Shown one piece after another: positions 55,180 through 62,808 of a stretch of 64,000 nt of DNA; position 1 is the stretch's first letter; every line of letters starts with the position of its first letter. The stretch comes from Jiella avicenniae (GTDB taxonomy: Bacteria; Pseudomonadota; Alphaproteobacteria; Rhizobiales; Rhizobiaceae): NCBI RefSeq assembly GCF_021390325.1, contig NZ_JAJUWU010000001.1, forward strand, positions 248,001-312,000. The letters are read 5' to 3'. A program made the position numbers and the translations under genes. The notes beneath the pieces are model-generated. The model was given only the letters and a program-made list of their open reading frames with translations. It was not told the origin of the DNA and did not search any database.

Positions 55180-55934
55180 CAGGCGGCCTCCTCTTCGCCG
55201 AGATAGGCGGCGCGCACGTCCGGGTGGGTGCGGACCTCTTCCGGCGTGCCGGTCGCGATCAGCCGGCCGTAGACGAGGACGCTCACCCGATCGGCCAAAG
55301 CGAAGACGGCGTCCATGTCGTGCTCGATGAGGACGATCGTGTGGCTCTGCTTCAATTCCTGCATCAGCGCGACGAGGACGGCGGATTCCTCGTGCCCGGT
55401 GCCGGCCAGCGGTTCGTCGAGAAGCAGGAGCTTCGCGCCGGTCGCGAGCGCGATGGCGATCTCCAGCTGGCGCTTCTCGCCATGGGAGAGGCTGCCGGCG
55501 CGCCGATGCGCCCGGTCGTCGAGCTTGACGCGGGCCAGCGCCGCCATGGCCTCGTCGTTGAGCGCGGCTTCCTTCGAGGCGGGTCGGAGAAAGCGGAAGC
55601 TCGAGCCCGAGCGCGCCTGCACCGCCATGGCGGCGTTTTCGAGGACGGTGAAGCCGTCGAGGATCGAGGTGATCTGGAAGGAGCGGGCGAGGCCGCGGCG
55701 GACCCGCTCGACCATCGAGAGCCGTGTGACGTCCGCGCCGGTGAAACGCACCGTGCCGGCATCGCTCTTGAGAGCGCCCGAAAGCTGGTGGATCAGCGTC
55801 GTCTTGCCGGCGCCGTTCGGTCCGATGATGGCGTGAAGCTCGTTCGTCCTGACGTCGAAGCTCACTCCGTCCGTCACATGCAGTGCGCCGAAAGATTTAC
55901 GCAGATCGGTGACGGCGAGGAGGGCTTCGCTCAC
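55179..55934 (-). CDS. livG: Branched-chain amino acid/aromatic ABC transporter ATPase, LivG type
   Basis: A 251-residue ABC ATPase with Walker A IIGPNGAGKTTLIHQLSG, signature LSHGEKRQLEIAIALA, Walker B LLLDEPLAG and the LivG-type C-terminus (GTPEEVRTHPDVRAAYLGEE). The GTG start overlaps the livM stop (GTGA). Confidence 0.93.
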   Translation of the reverse strand: MSEALLAVTDLRKSFGALHVTDGVSFDVRTNELHAIIGPNGAGKTTLIHQLSGALKSDAGTVRFTGADVTRLSMVERVRRGLARSFQITSILDGFTVLENAAMAVQARSGSSFRFLRPASKEAALNDEAMAALARVKLDDRAHRRAGSLSHGEKRQLEIAIALATGAKLLLLDEPLAGTGHEESAVLVALMQELKQSHTIVLIEHDMDAVFALADRVSVLVYGRLIATGTPEEVRTHPDVRAAYLGEEEAA

Positions 55935-56953
55935 GGCCGCGCCTTTCCGAACAGCCGCTCGACGCCGCCGGCGATGCCGCCACGCGTAAAGAGGACGAGA
56001 AGGACGAGCAGGACGCCGAGGCCGAGCTTCCAGTGTTCGGAGAACAGCGCCAGCCAGTCTTCGAGAAGCAGGAAGGCGATGGCGCCGCCGATCGGCCCGA
56101 CGAGAGTGCCCATGCCGCCGAGGACCACCATGACGATGAGCTCGCCCGAGCGCTGCCAGCTCATATAGGCCGGCGAGACGAACTCGGCCTGATTGGCGAG
56201 GAGGACGCCGGCGAGGCCGGCGAGGGCGCCGGCGATGACGTATGCGGTCAGTTGAAAGGCGAAGGGGCGAAAGCCGATCGCCTGCATGCGGACGGGGTTC
56301 TCCTTGGTGCCGCGCAACACGCGGCCGAAGCGCGAGAGAGTGAGGGCGCGCAGGCCGAGGAAGGCGAGGGCGAGGACGGCGAGGCTCGCATAGAACAGCG
56401 GGATATCGCCGGCCAGCACCGGCAGGCCGAACAAGGTCGAGCGGGCGGACAGGGTGAGCCCGTCGTCGCCGCCATAGGCCGACAGCGAGACCATGAAGAA
56501 ATACGCCATCTGCCCGAAGGCGAGCGTGATCATGATGAAGTAGACGCCCTTGGTCCTCAGCGAGATCGCCCCGGTGACGAGGGCAAAGAGCGCGCAGGCA
56601 CCGATCGCCGCCAGCGCCTGGACGAGGACGTCGTCGATGCCGTGGGATGACAGGATCGCGACGGCATAGGCGCCGAGGCCGACGAAGGCGGCGTGGCCGA
56701 AGGAGACCATGGCGCCGTAGCCGAGCACGAGGTCGAGGGACAGGGCGGCGATGGCGAAGACGACGATCCGCGTCGCCGTGACGACGAGGAACGGATCGCC
56801 GATGGCGGAGGCGATCGGCGGCAGCACGGCGAGCGCGGCGAAAATCAGCGCCGCCGCCAGCGCCGATCCGCGGCCGGCAAGCACACCGCCCCGCCGCGGG
56901 GCGACGTCCGGCACGGCGCCGGAAATCGCCACGTCGGAGGTGCCCGCGCTCAT
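55931..56953 (-). CDS. livM: Branched-chain amino acid/aromatic ABC transporter permease, LivM type
   Basis: A 340-residue inner-membrane permease with about ten hydrophobic segments. GYGAMVSFGHAAFVGLGAYA is the LivM N-half signature, FGRVLRGTKENPVRMQAIGF is the ATPase-coupling loop, and VVLGGMGTLVGPIGGAI closes the core. The ATG overlaps the livH stop (ATGA). Confidence 0.93.
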   Translation of the reverse strand: MSAGTSDVAISGAVPDVAPRRGGVLAGRGSALAAALIFAALAVLPPIASAIGDPFLVVTATRIVVFAIAALSLDLVLGYGAMVSFGHAAFVGLGAYAVAILSSHGIDDVLVQALAAIGACALFALVTGAISLRTKGVYFIMITLAFGQMAYFFMVSLSAYGGDDGLTLSARSTLFGLPVLAGDIPLFYASLAVLALAFLGLRALTLSRFGRVLRGTKENPVRMQAIGFRPFAFQLTAYVIAGALAGLAGVLLANQAEFVSPAYMSWQRSGELIVMVVLGGMGTLVGPIGGAIAFLLLEDWLALFSEHWKLGLGVLLVLLVLFTRGGIAGGVERLFGKARP

Positions 56954-57876
56954 GCCGCCGCTCCTTTCGCCGGGAACAGACCGGACGGACGGAAGAACAG
57001 GACGGCCGCCATCAGGATGTAGATCAGCATCGGCGCGAGGGTGCGCCCGGTCTGCGAGGCGGCGGAGGGGTCCATGACGGCCCTGAGCACGATCGGGCCG
57101 AAGGTCCGCCCCAGCGTGTCGACGAGGCCGACGAGGATCGCCGCGACGAAGGCGCCGCGCACCGAGCCGACCCCACCGATGACGATGACGACGAAGGTGA
57201 GGATGAGGACCCCGTCCCCCATGCCGGGCTCGACCGAAAGGATCGGTGCGACCATCGCGCCGGCAAAACCGGCGAGCATCGCGCCGAAGCCGAAGACCAG
57301 CATGAACAGCCGGCGGATGTCGACGCCGAGCGCCGAGACCATCGGCGCGTTGACCGCGCCGGCCCTGAGCAGCATGCCGACCCGCGTGTGGTTGACGAGG
57401 AGCCAGAGACCGACGGCCGTCGCCAGCCCGGCGGTGATGATGACGACGCGGTAAAACGGATACTGGAGCGGCCCGATCAGCGGGATCGATCCCGACAGCA
57501 GCTCTGGGATCGGCACGCTCATCGGCGCCGCGCCCCAGACGATCTTGACCCCCTCGTTGAGGATCAGGATCAGCCCGAAGGTCGCCAGCACCTGATCGAG
57601 ATGGTCGCGCTCGTAGAGATGCCGGAAGATCAGGAATTCGAGGACGAGGCCGAAGAGGAGGGCGGCCGGCAGGGCGATGGCGAGGCCGAGGAGAAAGTCG
57701 CCGGTCAGCGCCGTGAAGGTCGCGGCGAAATAGGCCCCGACCATGTAGAGGACGCCGTGGGCGAGGTTGATCAGGTCCATGATGCCGAAGATCAGCGTCA
57801 GCCCCGCCGCGACGAGGAACAGCAGGATCCCGAACTGGACGCCGTTCAGCGCCTGAAGGAGGAAGAGGTTGAACAT
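56950..57876 (-). CDS. livH: Branched-chain amino acid/aromatic ABC transporter permease, LivH type
   Basis: A 308-residue permease with about eight hydrophobic segments: NGVQFGILLFLVAAGLTLIFG, DLINLAHGVLYMVGAYFA and the coupling loop NHTRVGMLLRAGAVNAPMVS. I chose ATG 57876, where family homology begins. It is 508 bases from the binding-protein gene; that gap holds two palindromic repeat pairs, which may reduce expression of the membrane components relative to the binding protein. Confidence 0.92.
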   Translation of the reverse strand: MFNLFLLQALNGVQFGILLFLVAAGLTLIFGIMDLINLAHGVLYMVGAYFAATFTALTGDFLLGLAIALPAALLFGLVLEFLIFRHLYERDHLDQVLATFGLILILNEGVKIVWGAAPMSVPIPELLSGSIPLIGPLQYPFYRVVIITAGLATAVGLWLLVNHTRVGMLLRAGAVNAPMVSALGVDIRRLFMLVFGFGAMLAGFAGAMVAPILSVEPGMGDGVLILTFVVIVIGGVGSVRGAFVAAILVGLVDTLGRTFGPIVLRAVMDPSAASQTGRTLAPMLIYILMAAVLFFRPSGLFPAKGAAA

Positions 57877-57977
57877 CGATCCTGCGTCGTTCTCATGCCC
57901 CGGAGCGTTCGCATGCGCACCCAAGCTCGTCGCCCTGACCGAGCGTTTGACGAGGGTGCGGGTGCAGCACCTGACGC

Positions 57978-58109
57978 CCCTCATCCTGAGGTGCGAGCAA
58001 AGCGAGCCTCGAAGGGCGAGGGGCGGGCGCCGCCCTCACAATGGACCCGCCGCAGCCTTACGGAAGGGCAGCGGGAGGGTCGCGCCAGGCGCCCCTCGCC
58101 CTTCGAGGC
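57978..58109. repeat. Inverted repeat, CCTCGAAGGGCGAGG type
   Basis: 20-base perfect arms at 58006-58025 and 58090-58109; the left side extends to CCCCTCATCCTGAGGTGCGA (57978-57997). Similar CTCATCCTGAGGTGC elements are common intergenic repeats in Hyphomicrobiales. Confidence 0.75.
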
Positions 58110-58153
58110 GCATCGTCGCCGACCCTCGCCGGACGGGGCGTCAATCATCCCCG

Positions 58154-58297
58154 CTTCGTCATCCCGGGCTTGACCCGGGATCCATGCCAAATCCTCGCCA
58201 CCGCCAAGCCGCTTCAGAGTGAACCCGTGTCCCGCCGCAGATCCGATCCTATGAGACGGCTTGGAATGGATCCCGGGTCAAGCCCGGGATGACGAAG
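58154..58297. repeat. Palindromic repeat pair, GTCATCCCGGGC type
   Basis: 31-base perfect arms at 58154-58184 and 58267-58297 with an 82-base spacer, in the gap between livH and the binding-protein gene. Together with 57978-58109 it accounts for most of that gap. Confidence 0.9.
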
Positions 58298-58384
58298 TGG
58301 AGGAGCCGTGGCCGACCCGAAAGGTCTTGGGGAAGCCGTATCCTCGCCAGTCAAACGGCTGGCGAAAATCCAGCTCGCCCAGCC

Positions 58385-59566
58385 TCACTTCATCTTGCAG
58401 TCCTTGGCGTAATTGTCGGCATAATCGTCGAAGATCTTCTTCTCGATCTCGGTCTGGTACTTGCCATCGTCGCGCTTGGCGACCTTGACGAGGTAGAAGT
58501 CCTGGATCGGATAGTGGTTCGGGCCGATCTTGAAGTCGCCGCGCAGCGAGGTGAAGTCGGCGGCTTCGAGGCCCTTGCGGATCGCGTCCTTGTCGCCGAG
58601 CTTGCCGCCGGCGGATTTGACCGCCGCGTCGATCATCTGGGCCGCGTCGTAGGCCTGCATGGCGTAGGTGCCGGGAACGCTGCCGTATTTCTTCTCATAG
58701 GCCGCGACGAAGGCCTTGGACTTCTCGTTGTCCATGTCCGGCGCCCAGTTGGCGCCGCCGAAGAAGCCGACGGCCGCGTCCTTTTGAGCGGGCAGCGTCG
58801 TCTCGTCGACGGTGAAGGCCGAGAGGAACGGGATCGTGTCGAGCCCGGCCTGGCGATACTGCTTGACGAGGTTCACGCCCATGCCGCCGGGCATGAAGGT
58901 GTAGACCGCGTCCGGCTGCATCGCGGCGATCTGCGCGAGCTCGCCGGAAAAGTCGAGCTGGCCGAGCGGCGTGTAGAGCTCGCCGACGACTTCACCCTCG
59001 TAGGAATGCTTGAAGCCGGCGAGTGCGTCCTTGCCGGCCTGATAGTTCGGCGCCATCAGGAAGACGCGGCCATAGCCTTCGTCCTGGGCGTATTTGCCGA
59101 GCACCTCGTGCACCTGGTCGTTCTGGTATGAGGCGACGAAGAGGTTCTCGTTGCACTCCGCGCCGGCGAAGTTCGACGTGCCGGCATTGGGGGAGATCAC
59201 GAAGGCGCCGCCGTCGGTGACGGGCTTGGCGATGGCCTGGAAAATGTTGGAAAAGATCGGTCCGACGACGAAATCGGCGTCGTCGCGCTCGACGAGCTCC
59301 CGCGCCTTGTTGGCGGCGACGTCCGGCTTCAGTTCGTCGTCGACGGTCATGACCTCGGTATCGAGCCCGCCGAGCTTGCCGCCCATGTCCTCGACCGCCA
59401 GCATGAAACCGTCGCGGGCCTGCTCGCCGAGCACCGCTGCCGGGCCCGACAGCGTCAGCATCAGGCCGACTTTCAGCTTTTCGCCGGAGTTTTCCTGTGC
59501 GAAGGCCGAGCCGGCAAGGGCCGTCGCCGCAAGAAGGCCGATGGCGACGGTGCGGATACTTGTCAT
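58385..59566 (-). CDS. ABC transporter periplasmic binding protein, LivK/Peripla_BP_6 type
   Basis: A 393-residue solute-binding protein with a signal peptide cleaved at AFA-Q (residue 23). KVGLMLTLSGPAAVLGEQARDG and the later VVGPIFSNIFQAIAKPV are typical of the amino acid/aromatic-acid branch of type I binding proteins. It delivers its ligand to LivHMGF. GGAG lies eight bases before ATG 59566; an in-frame ATG at 59581 is less likely. A MarR-type operator about 110 bases upstream ties it to the aryl-CoA regulon, so an aromatic acid such as 2-aminobenzoate is the inferred ligand. Confidence 0.92.
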   Translation of the reverse strand: MTSIRTVAIGLLAATALAGSAFAQENSGEKLKVGLMLTLSGPAAVLGEQARDGFMLAVEDMGGKLGGLDTEVMTVDDELKPDVAANKARELVERDDADFVVGPIFSNIFQAIAKPVTDGGAFVISPNAGTSNFAGAECNENLFVASYQNDQVHEVLGKYAQDEGYGRVFLMAPNYQAGKDALAGFKHSYEGEVVGELYTPLGQLDFSGELAQIAAMQPDAVYTFMPGGMGVNLVKQYRQAGLDTIPFLSAFTVDETTLPAQKDAAVGFFGGANWAPDMDNEKSKAFVAAYEKKYGSVPGTYAMQAYDAAQMIDAAVKSAGGKLGDKDAIRKGLEAADFTSLRGDFKIGPNHYPIQDFYLVKVAKRDDGKYQTEIEKKIFDDYADNYAKDCKMK

Positions 59567-59672
59567 TCCTGCATCTCCCATGCGAAGTTCTTCGGCGGGC
59601 GGAATCGTTGCTCCTGCCCGGGCCGGCGTTACTCGGTCTCCACCCAGGAAGACGCCCGTCTCCCCGGCGAAA

Positions 59673-59703
59673 ATTAGTTTACACATAAAATAATCCGCCG
59701 CAA
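59673..59703 (-). promoter_or_regulatory. Promoter with MarR-type operator before the Liv-type transporter
   Basis: Read on the - strand: TTGCGG (59703-59698), 16 bases, then TAAACT (59681-59676). The element TTTA-TGTG-TAAACTAAT (59689-59673) overlaps the -10, as at 42258-42274. It lies in a strongly AT-rich patch. Confidence 0.7.
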
Positions 59704-60035
59704 CGGCTCCGGCCACATTTTTGTGCGTGCCGCATTTTGCTGCACCGCGGCAGGTGGCGTAGGCGAAGCGGCTCTCGGAATCCGCAGGGACGGGCGTTTG
59801 GACCGAGCGAAGGCCGGGCGGACGGGCCGGCGCGGTCCTCGTTGCGCCGCCCTGCCACCGAGCCGGACGAGACGCCGCGCGCCCGCCGGCACACCCGGCG
59901 CGTCGCCCGCCCCTCCAAGCCGGGCGATACGGCTCTGGACATCGCGCCGAGGCTCTGTTTCAAACCGGACGACGCCCGCAAGGCAAGGGCCGTCCGAAGC
60001 CGGGCTCGGGGGCTGCCCTCGCAAGCCCCGCACCC

Positions 60036-61112
60036 TTGCCGTTTCGCCGAAGGACCAGACCGATTCCCACCGAGATCGAGATCATCCGCCCGGACGACTG
60101 GCATCTGCACCTTCGCGATGGTGCGATGCTGAAGGCCGTGGCTCCCGTCAGCGCCGCCCTCTTCGGCCGCGCCATCGTCATGCCGAACCTCGTGCCCCCG
60201 GTTCGCACGCTGGAAGATCTCAGAGCCTATCGCAGCCGGATCGCGGCGGCGCTGCCGGACGAGACCGGGTTCCGCCCGCTGATGACGCTCTATCTCACCG
60301 AGACGAGCGACCCGGCGGCGATCACCGAGGGTGCTGCCAGCGGCGATCTGGCGGCGGTCAAGCTCTATCCTGCCGGCGCGACGACCAATTCGGACGCCGG
60401 CGTCAAGGATTTCTCCCGCGTCCACGGGGTGCTGGAGGCGATGCAGACGGCCGGCGTGCCGCTGCTCGTCCATGGCGAGGTGACCGATCCCGAGGTCGAC
60501 ATTTTCGATCGCGAGGCGGTGTTCATCGAGCGGGTGCTCTCGCCGCTGCGCAAGGACTTTCCGGGCCTGCGCATCGTCATGGAGCACATCACGACGGAGG
60601 AGGGCGCCAGCTACGTCGGGGAGGCCGACGACACTCTGGCCGCGACCATCACCCCGCAGCATCTGATCATCAACCGCACCGACCTCTTCAAGGGCGGCAT
60701 CCGCCCGCATTTCTACTGCCTGCCGATCGCCAAGCGCGAGAACCATCGCCAGGCGCTGCGCAAGGCCGCGACCTCGGGCAGCGCGAAGTTTTTCCTCGGC
60801 ACCGATTCGGCCCCGCATCTCGTCTCGATGAAGGAATGCGCCTGCGGCTGCGCCGGCATCTTCAACGCGCCGGTCGCCGTCCCCTATGTCGCCCAGGTCT
60901 TCGACGAGGAGGGCGCGCTGGACAGGCTGGAGGCCTTCACCTCGCTGAACGGCCCGGCCTTCTACGGCCTGCCGGTGAACGAGGACAAGATCCGGCTGCG
61001 GCGCGCAGCGCCGGACCCGGCGATCTTCCGCAATGTCGACGCCGGCGCGGACGGCAGCGTCGTCGTGTTCCGGGCAGACCGGCCGCTGCAGTGGTCCGTG
61101 TTTGCGGGCTGA
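60036..61112 (+). CDS. pyrC: Dihydroorotase, PyrC type
   Basis: A type II dihydroorotase that interconverts carbamoyl-aspartate and dihydroorotate in pyrimidine synthesis. All zinc and active-site elements are seen: [10 protein letters not shown] (two His), the carboxylated lysine in [14 protein letters not shown], the histidines in LLVHGEV and VMEHITT, and the aspartate in LGTDSAPH. The N-terminus is the puzzle: no ATG precedes the family core. TTG 60036 gives 358 residues but has no ribosome site; ATT 60063 sits eight bases after AAGGA and would give a normal N-terminus. Initiation is therefore unresolved. It diverges from the Liv binding-protein gene. Confidence 0.92.
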   Translation: MPFRRRTRPIPTEIEIIRPDDWHLHLRDGAMLKAVAPVSAALFGRAIVMPNLVPPVRTLEDLRAYRSRIAAALPDETGFRPLMTLYLTETSDPAAITEGAASGDLAAVKLYPAGATTNSDAGVKDFSRVHGVLEAMQTAGVPLLVHGEVTDPEVDIFDREAVFIERVLSPLRKDFPGLRIVMEHITTEEGASYVGEADDTLAATITPQHLIINRTDLFKGGIRPHFYCLPIAKRENHRQALRKAATSGSAKFFLGTDSAPHLVSMKECACGCAGIFNAPVAVPYVAQVFDEEGALDRLEAFTSLNGPAFYGLPVNEDKIRLRRAAPDPAIFRNVDAGADGSVVVFRADRPLQWSVFAG

Positions 61113-61240
61113 TGGGCGAGCGGGGCATAGCGCCACCGCATTCATACATTGCAGAAAGCGCTCTTGGGAGAAGCGGCTTCCGGGAGCACTTCGGATTGCC
61201 GCCGGGCGCTACCCCCGACGGTTCGTTAATCTCGTCCCCC

Positions 61241-61590
61241 CGTCCCTACAGCATTCATACATCTCGCTGGGTCGCTCGATGCGGATGCCGACTTCAGCCC
61301 AATCGAACCGCTAAGACATGTTATTTCGCAGGCGCTTACACCATCGCGTCGTCATCCTCGGGCTTGTCCCGAGGATCTACTGCGGGTTGATTGTTGGGCA
61401 CCTCGCTATTGAGGGTTATTCTGCGTGGATTCTGTCGTTGAGATGGCAGTAGATCCTTGGGACAAGCCCAAGGATGACGCAATTCGACGGTTTCGGCCAG
61501 TTTCAGTCGACCCCGCCCGTGCACGCGGCGTAGCCGCGACCGTCCGTTGTTCGAATGTGTGAATCTTGTAGGGACGCGGCATGAGAATGA
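61241..61590. repeat. Outer inverted repeat around a palindromic repeat pair
   Basis: CGTCCCTACAGCATTCATAC (61241-61260) and the reverse complement of about 61551-61576 (CGTCCCTACAAGATTCACAC) form an imperfect outer inverted repeat. A third fragment, GCATTCATACATTG, lies near 61138. The gap 61113-61638 between convergent pyrC and the DUF4424 gene contains these and the pair at 61350-61479, with no gene evident. Confidence 0.6.
61350..61479. repeat. Palindromic repeat pair, GTCATCCTCGGG type, with compensated arm changes
   Basis: 32-base arms at 61350-61381 and 61448-61479. The right arm differs at two positions (CTTGGG...CCCAAG instead of CTCGGG...CCCGAG), and both changes keep that arm's own hairpin paired. 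Confidence 0.88.
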
Positions 61591-61638
61591 CGTAGCGTCG
61601 AACTTCGCGACGCCCGAAACTCGTCGTCAACCAGCCGC

Positions 61639-62646
61639 CTATTCCCCCGTCGGAGCAACCAGGATCAAGACGTGCAGGTCCTCCTTCGGGACGAAGTCCT
61701 TGTAGACGACCTCGAATTTCGTCGGCGCGATCTTCTTCACGCCGCTGGCGCAGAAGCTGACGAGGTTCTTCGGGGCGTCCTTGTCGACGATGAGCCGGAA
61801 GGTGCCGATGGGCCTGGCCCAGTTGGCGCCGGTCGTCAGCACGTAGTCGACGTAGCGGTCCTGATAGCTGCCGCCCTCGACGCCGGCCTTCGCCCCGGCG
61901 CGCTTGACGGCTGCGACGATGTCGTCCTCGACGCAGTAGCGGGCGCGGAACTGCCGCGCCTCTTCCGGGCTCTGATAGCCGGCGCCGACCTCGGTCGAGA
62001 CGAAGCTGCCGACCGAGGGCTTGTAGCTGTGGGTGACCGAGACCGGCCTGCCGGGCGGAAAGGTCTGGTTCCAGTGATAGGCGAGGCGGAGCGACCAGTT
62101 CGGGGCGAGATGCCGCTCCCATCCCTTGCCGGCGTCGTATTCGTTCACCACCGCGATCTCGTCGGCAACGAGCGAGCGCTGGTCGGCCTCCGGCAGCGCG
62201 TCGAGGGCGGCGATGACGCCGTCGCCGAAGGGGGCGAGCGGCACGCCGAGCTTCGCGAGCCGCTCGGTGACGTTCCTGCCGTCGCGATAAGCGGTCCTGT
62301 CGATCGCCATTTGCACCGGCTTGCCGTCCACGGTCGTCTCGAACAGGAACGGATCGTCGGGATCGTCCGAAGGCAGATCGACATTGCCGGCGAAGGGATC
62401 GATCTCGATCTCCGGCAGCGGAAAGGCGACGGTCGTCGTCACCGGCTCGTCGGTGACGTTGACGAATTCGTATTCGACGCGGATCCGGTCGAGACCGATC
62501 GAAAGCTCCTCGCGGCGCATCTCGATCATGTCCGTCTTGGCGAGGACGAGACCGCCGGCGGCGAAATTGGCGGTGGAATCGTTGGCGAGCGCCGGGCCTG
62601 CCGCAGCGAGGAGAAAGACGGCGGAGAAGAATCCACGAAACGGCAA
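61639..62646 (-). CDS. DUF4424-family secreted protein
   Basis: A 335-residue exported protein. The signal peptide ends near ALA-N (residue 22), followed by DSTANFAAGGLVLAKTDMIEM, the family's characteristic start; YEFVNVTDEPVTTTVAFPLPEI and the late cysteine-containing SFCASGVKKIAPTKFEVVYKDF also match. The function of DUF4424 is not known. TTG at 62646 is preceded by GGGAG six bases upstream and is the only start that keeps the signal peptide. The 162 bases to the TRAP permease gene show nothing specific. Confidence 0.85.
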   Translation of the reverse strand: MPFRGFFSAVFLLAAAGPALANDSTANFAAGGLVLAKTDMIEMRREELSIGLDRIRVEYEFVNVTDEPVTTTVAFPLPEIEIDPFAGNVDLPSDDPDDPFLFETTVDGKPVQMAIDRTAYRDGRNVTERLAKLGVPLAPFGDGVIAALDALPEADQRSLVADEIAVVNEYDAGKGWERHLAPNWSLRLAYHWNQTFPPGRPVSVTHSYKPSVGSFVSTEVGAGYQSPEEARQFRARYCVEDDIVAAVKRAGAKAGVEGGSYQDRYVDYVLTTGANWARPIGTFRLIVDKDAPKNLVSFCASGVKKIAPTKFEVVYKDFVPKEDLHVLILVAPTGE

Positions 62647-62808
62647 GATCGACTCCCAAAGCGGCCGGGATGGCTGCGACGCGTCGTCACTAAGCGTGAA
62701 ATTGCCCTTGGGTCAATCAGGCCGCGTCCCGGCCGTTTGTCCTGTGCCTGCGGTTCCGGTTCCGGGCCAGCCCCGACGTGGCCGCGGCTCTCCGGCGTGG
62801 CCGGGACG

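Noticed and set aside
54460-59566. A true branched-chain amino acid transporter
   Set aside because: The family name would suggest it, but the shared MarR-type operator and cluster position favour an aromatic acid; kept as a Liv-type transporter without a firm substrate.
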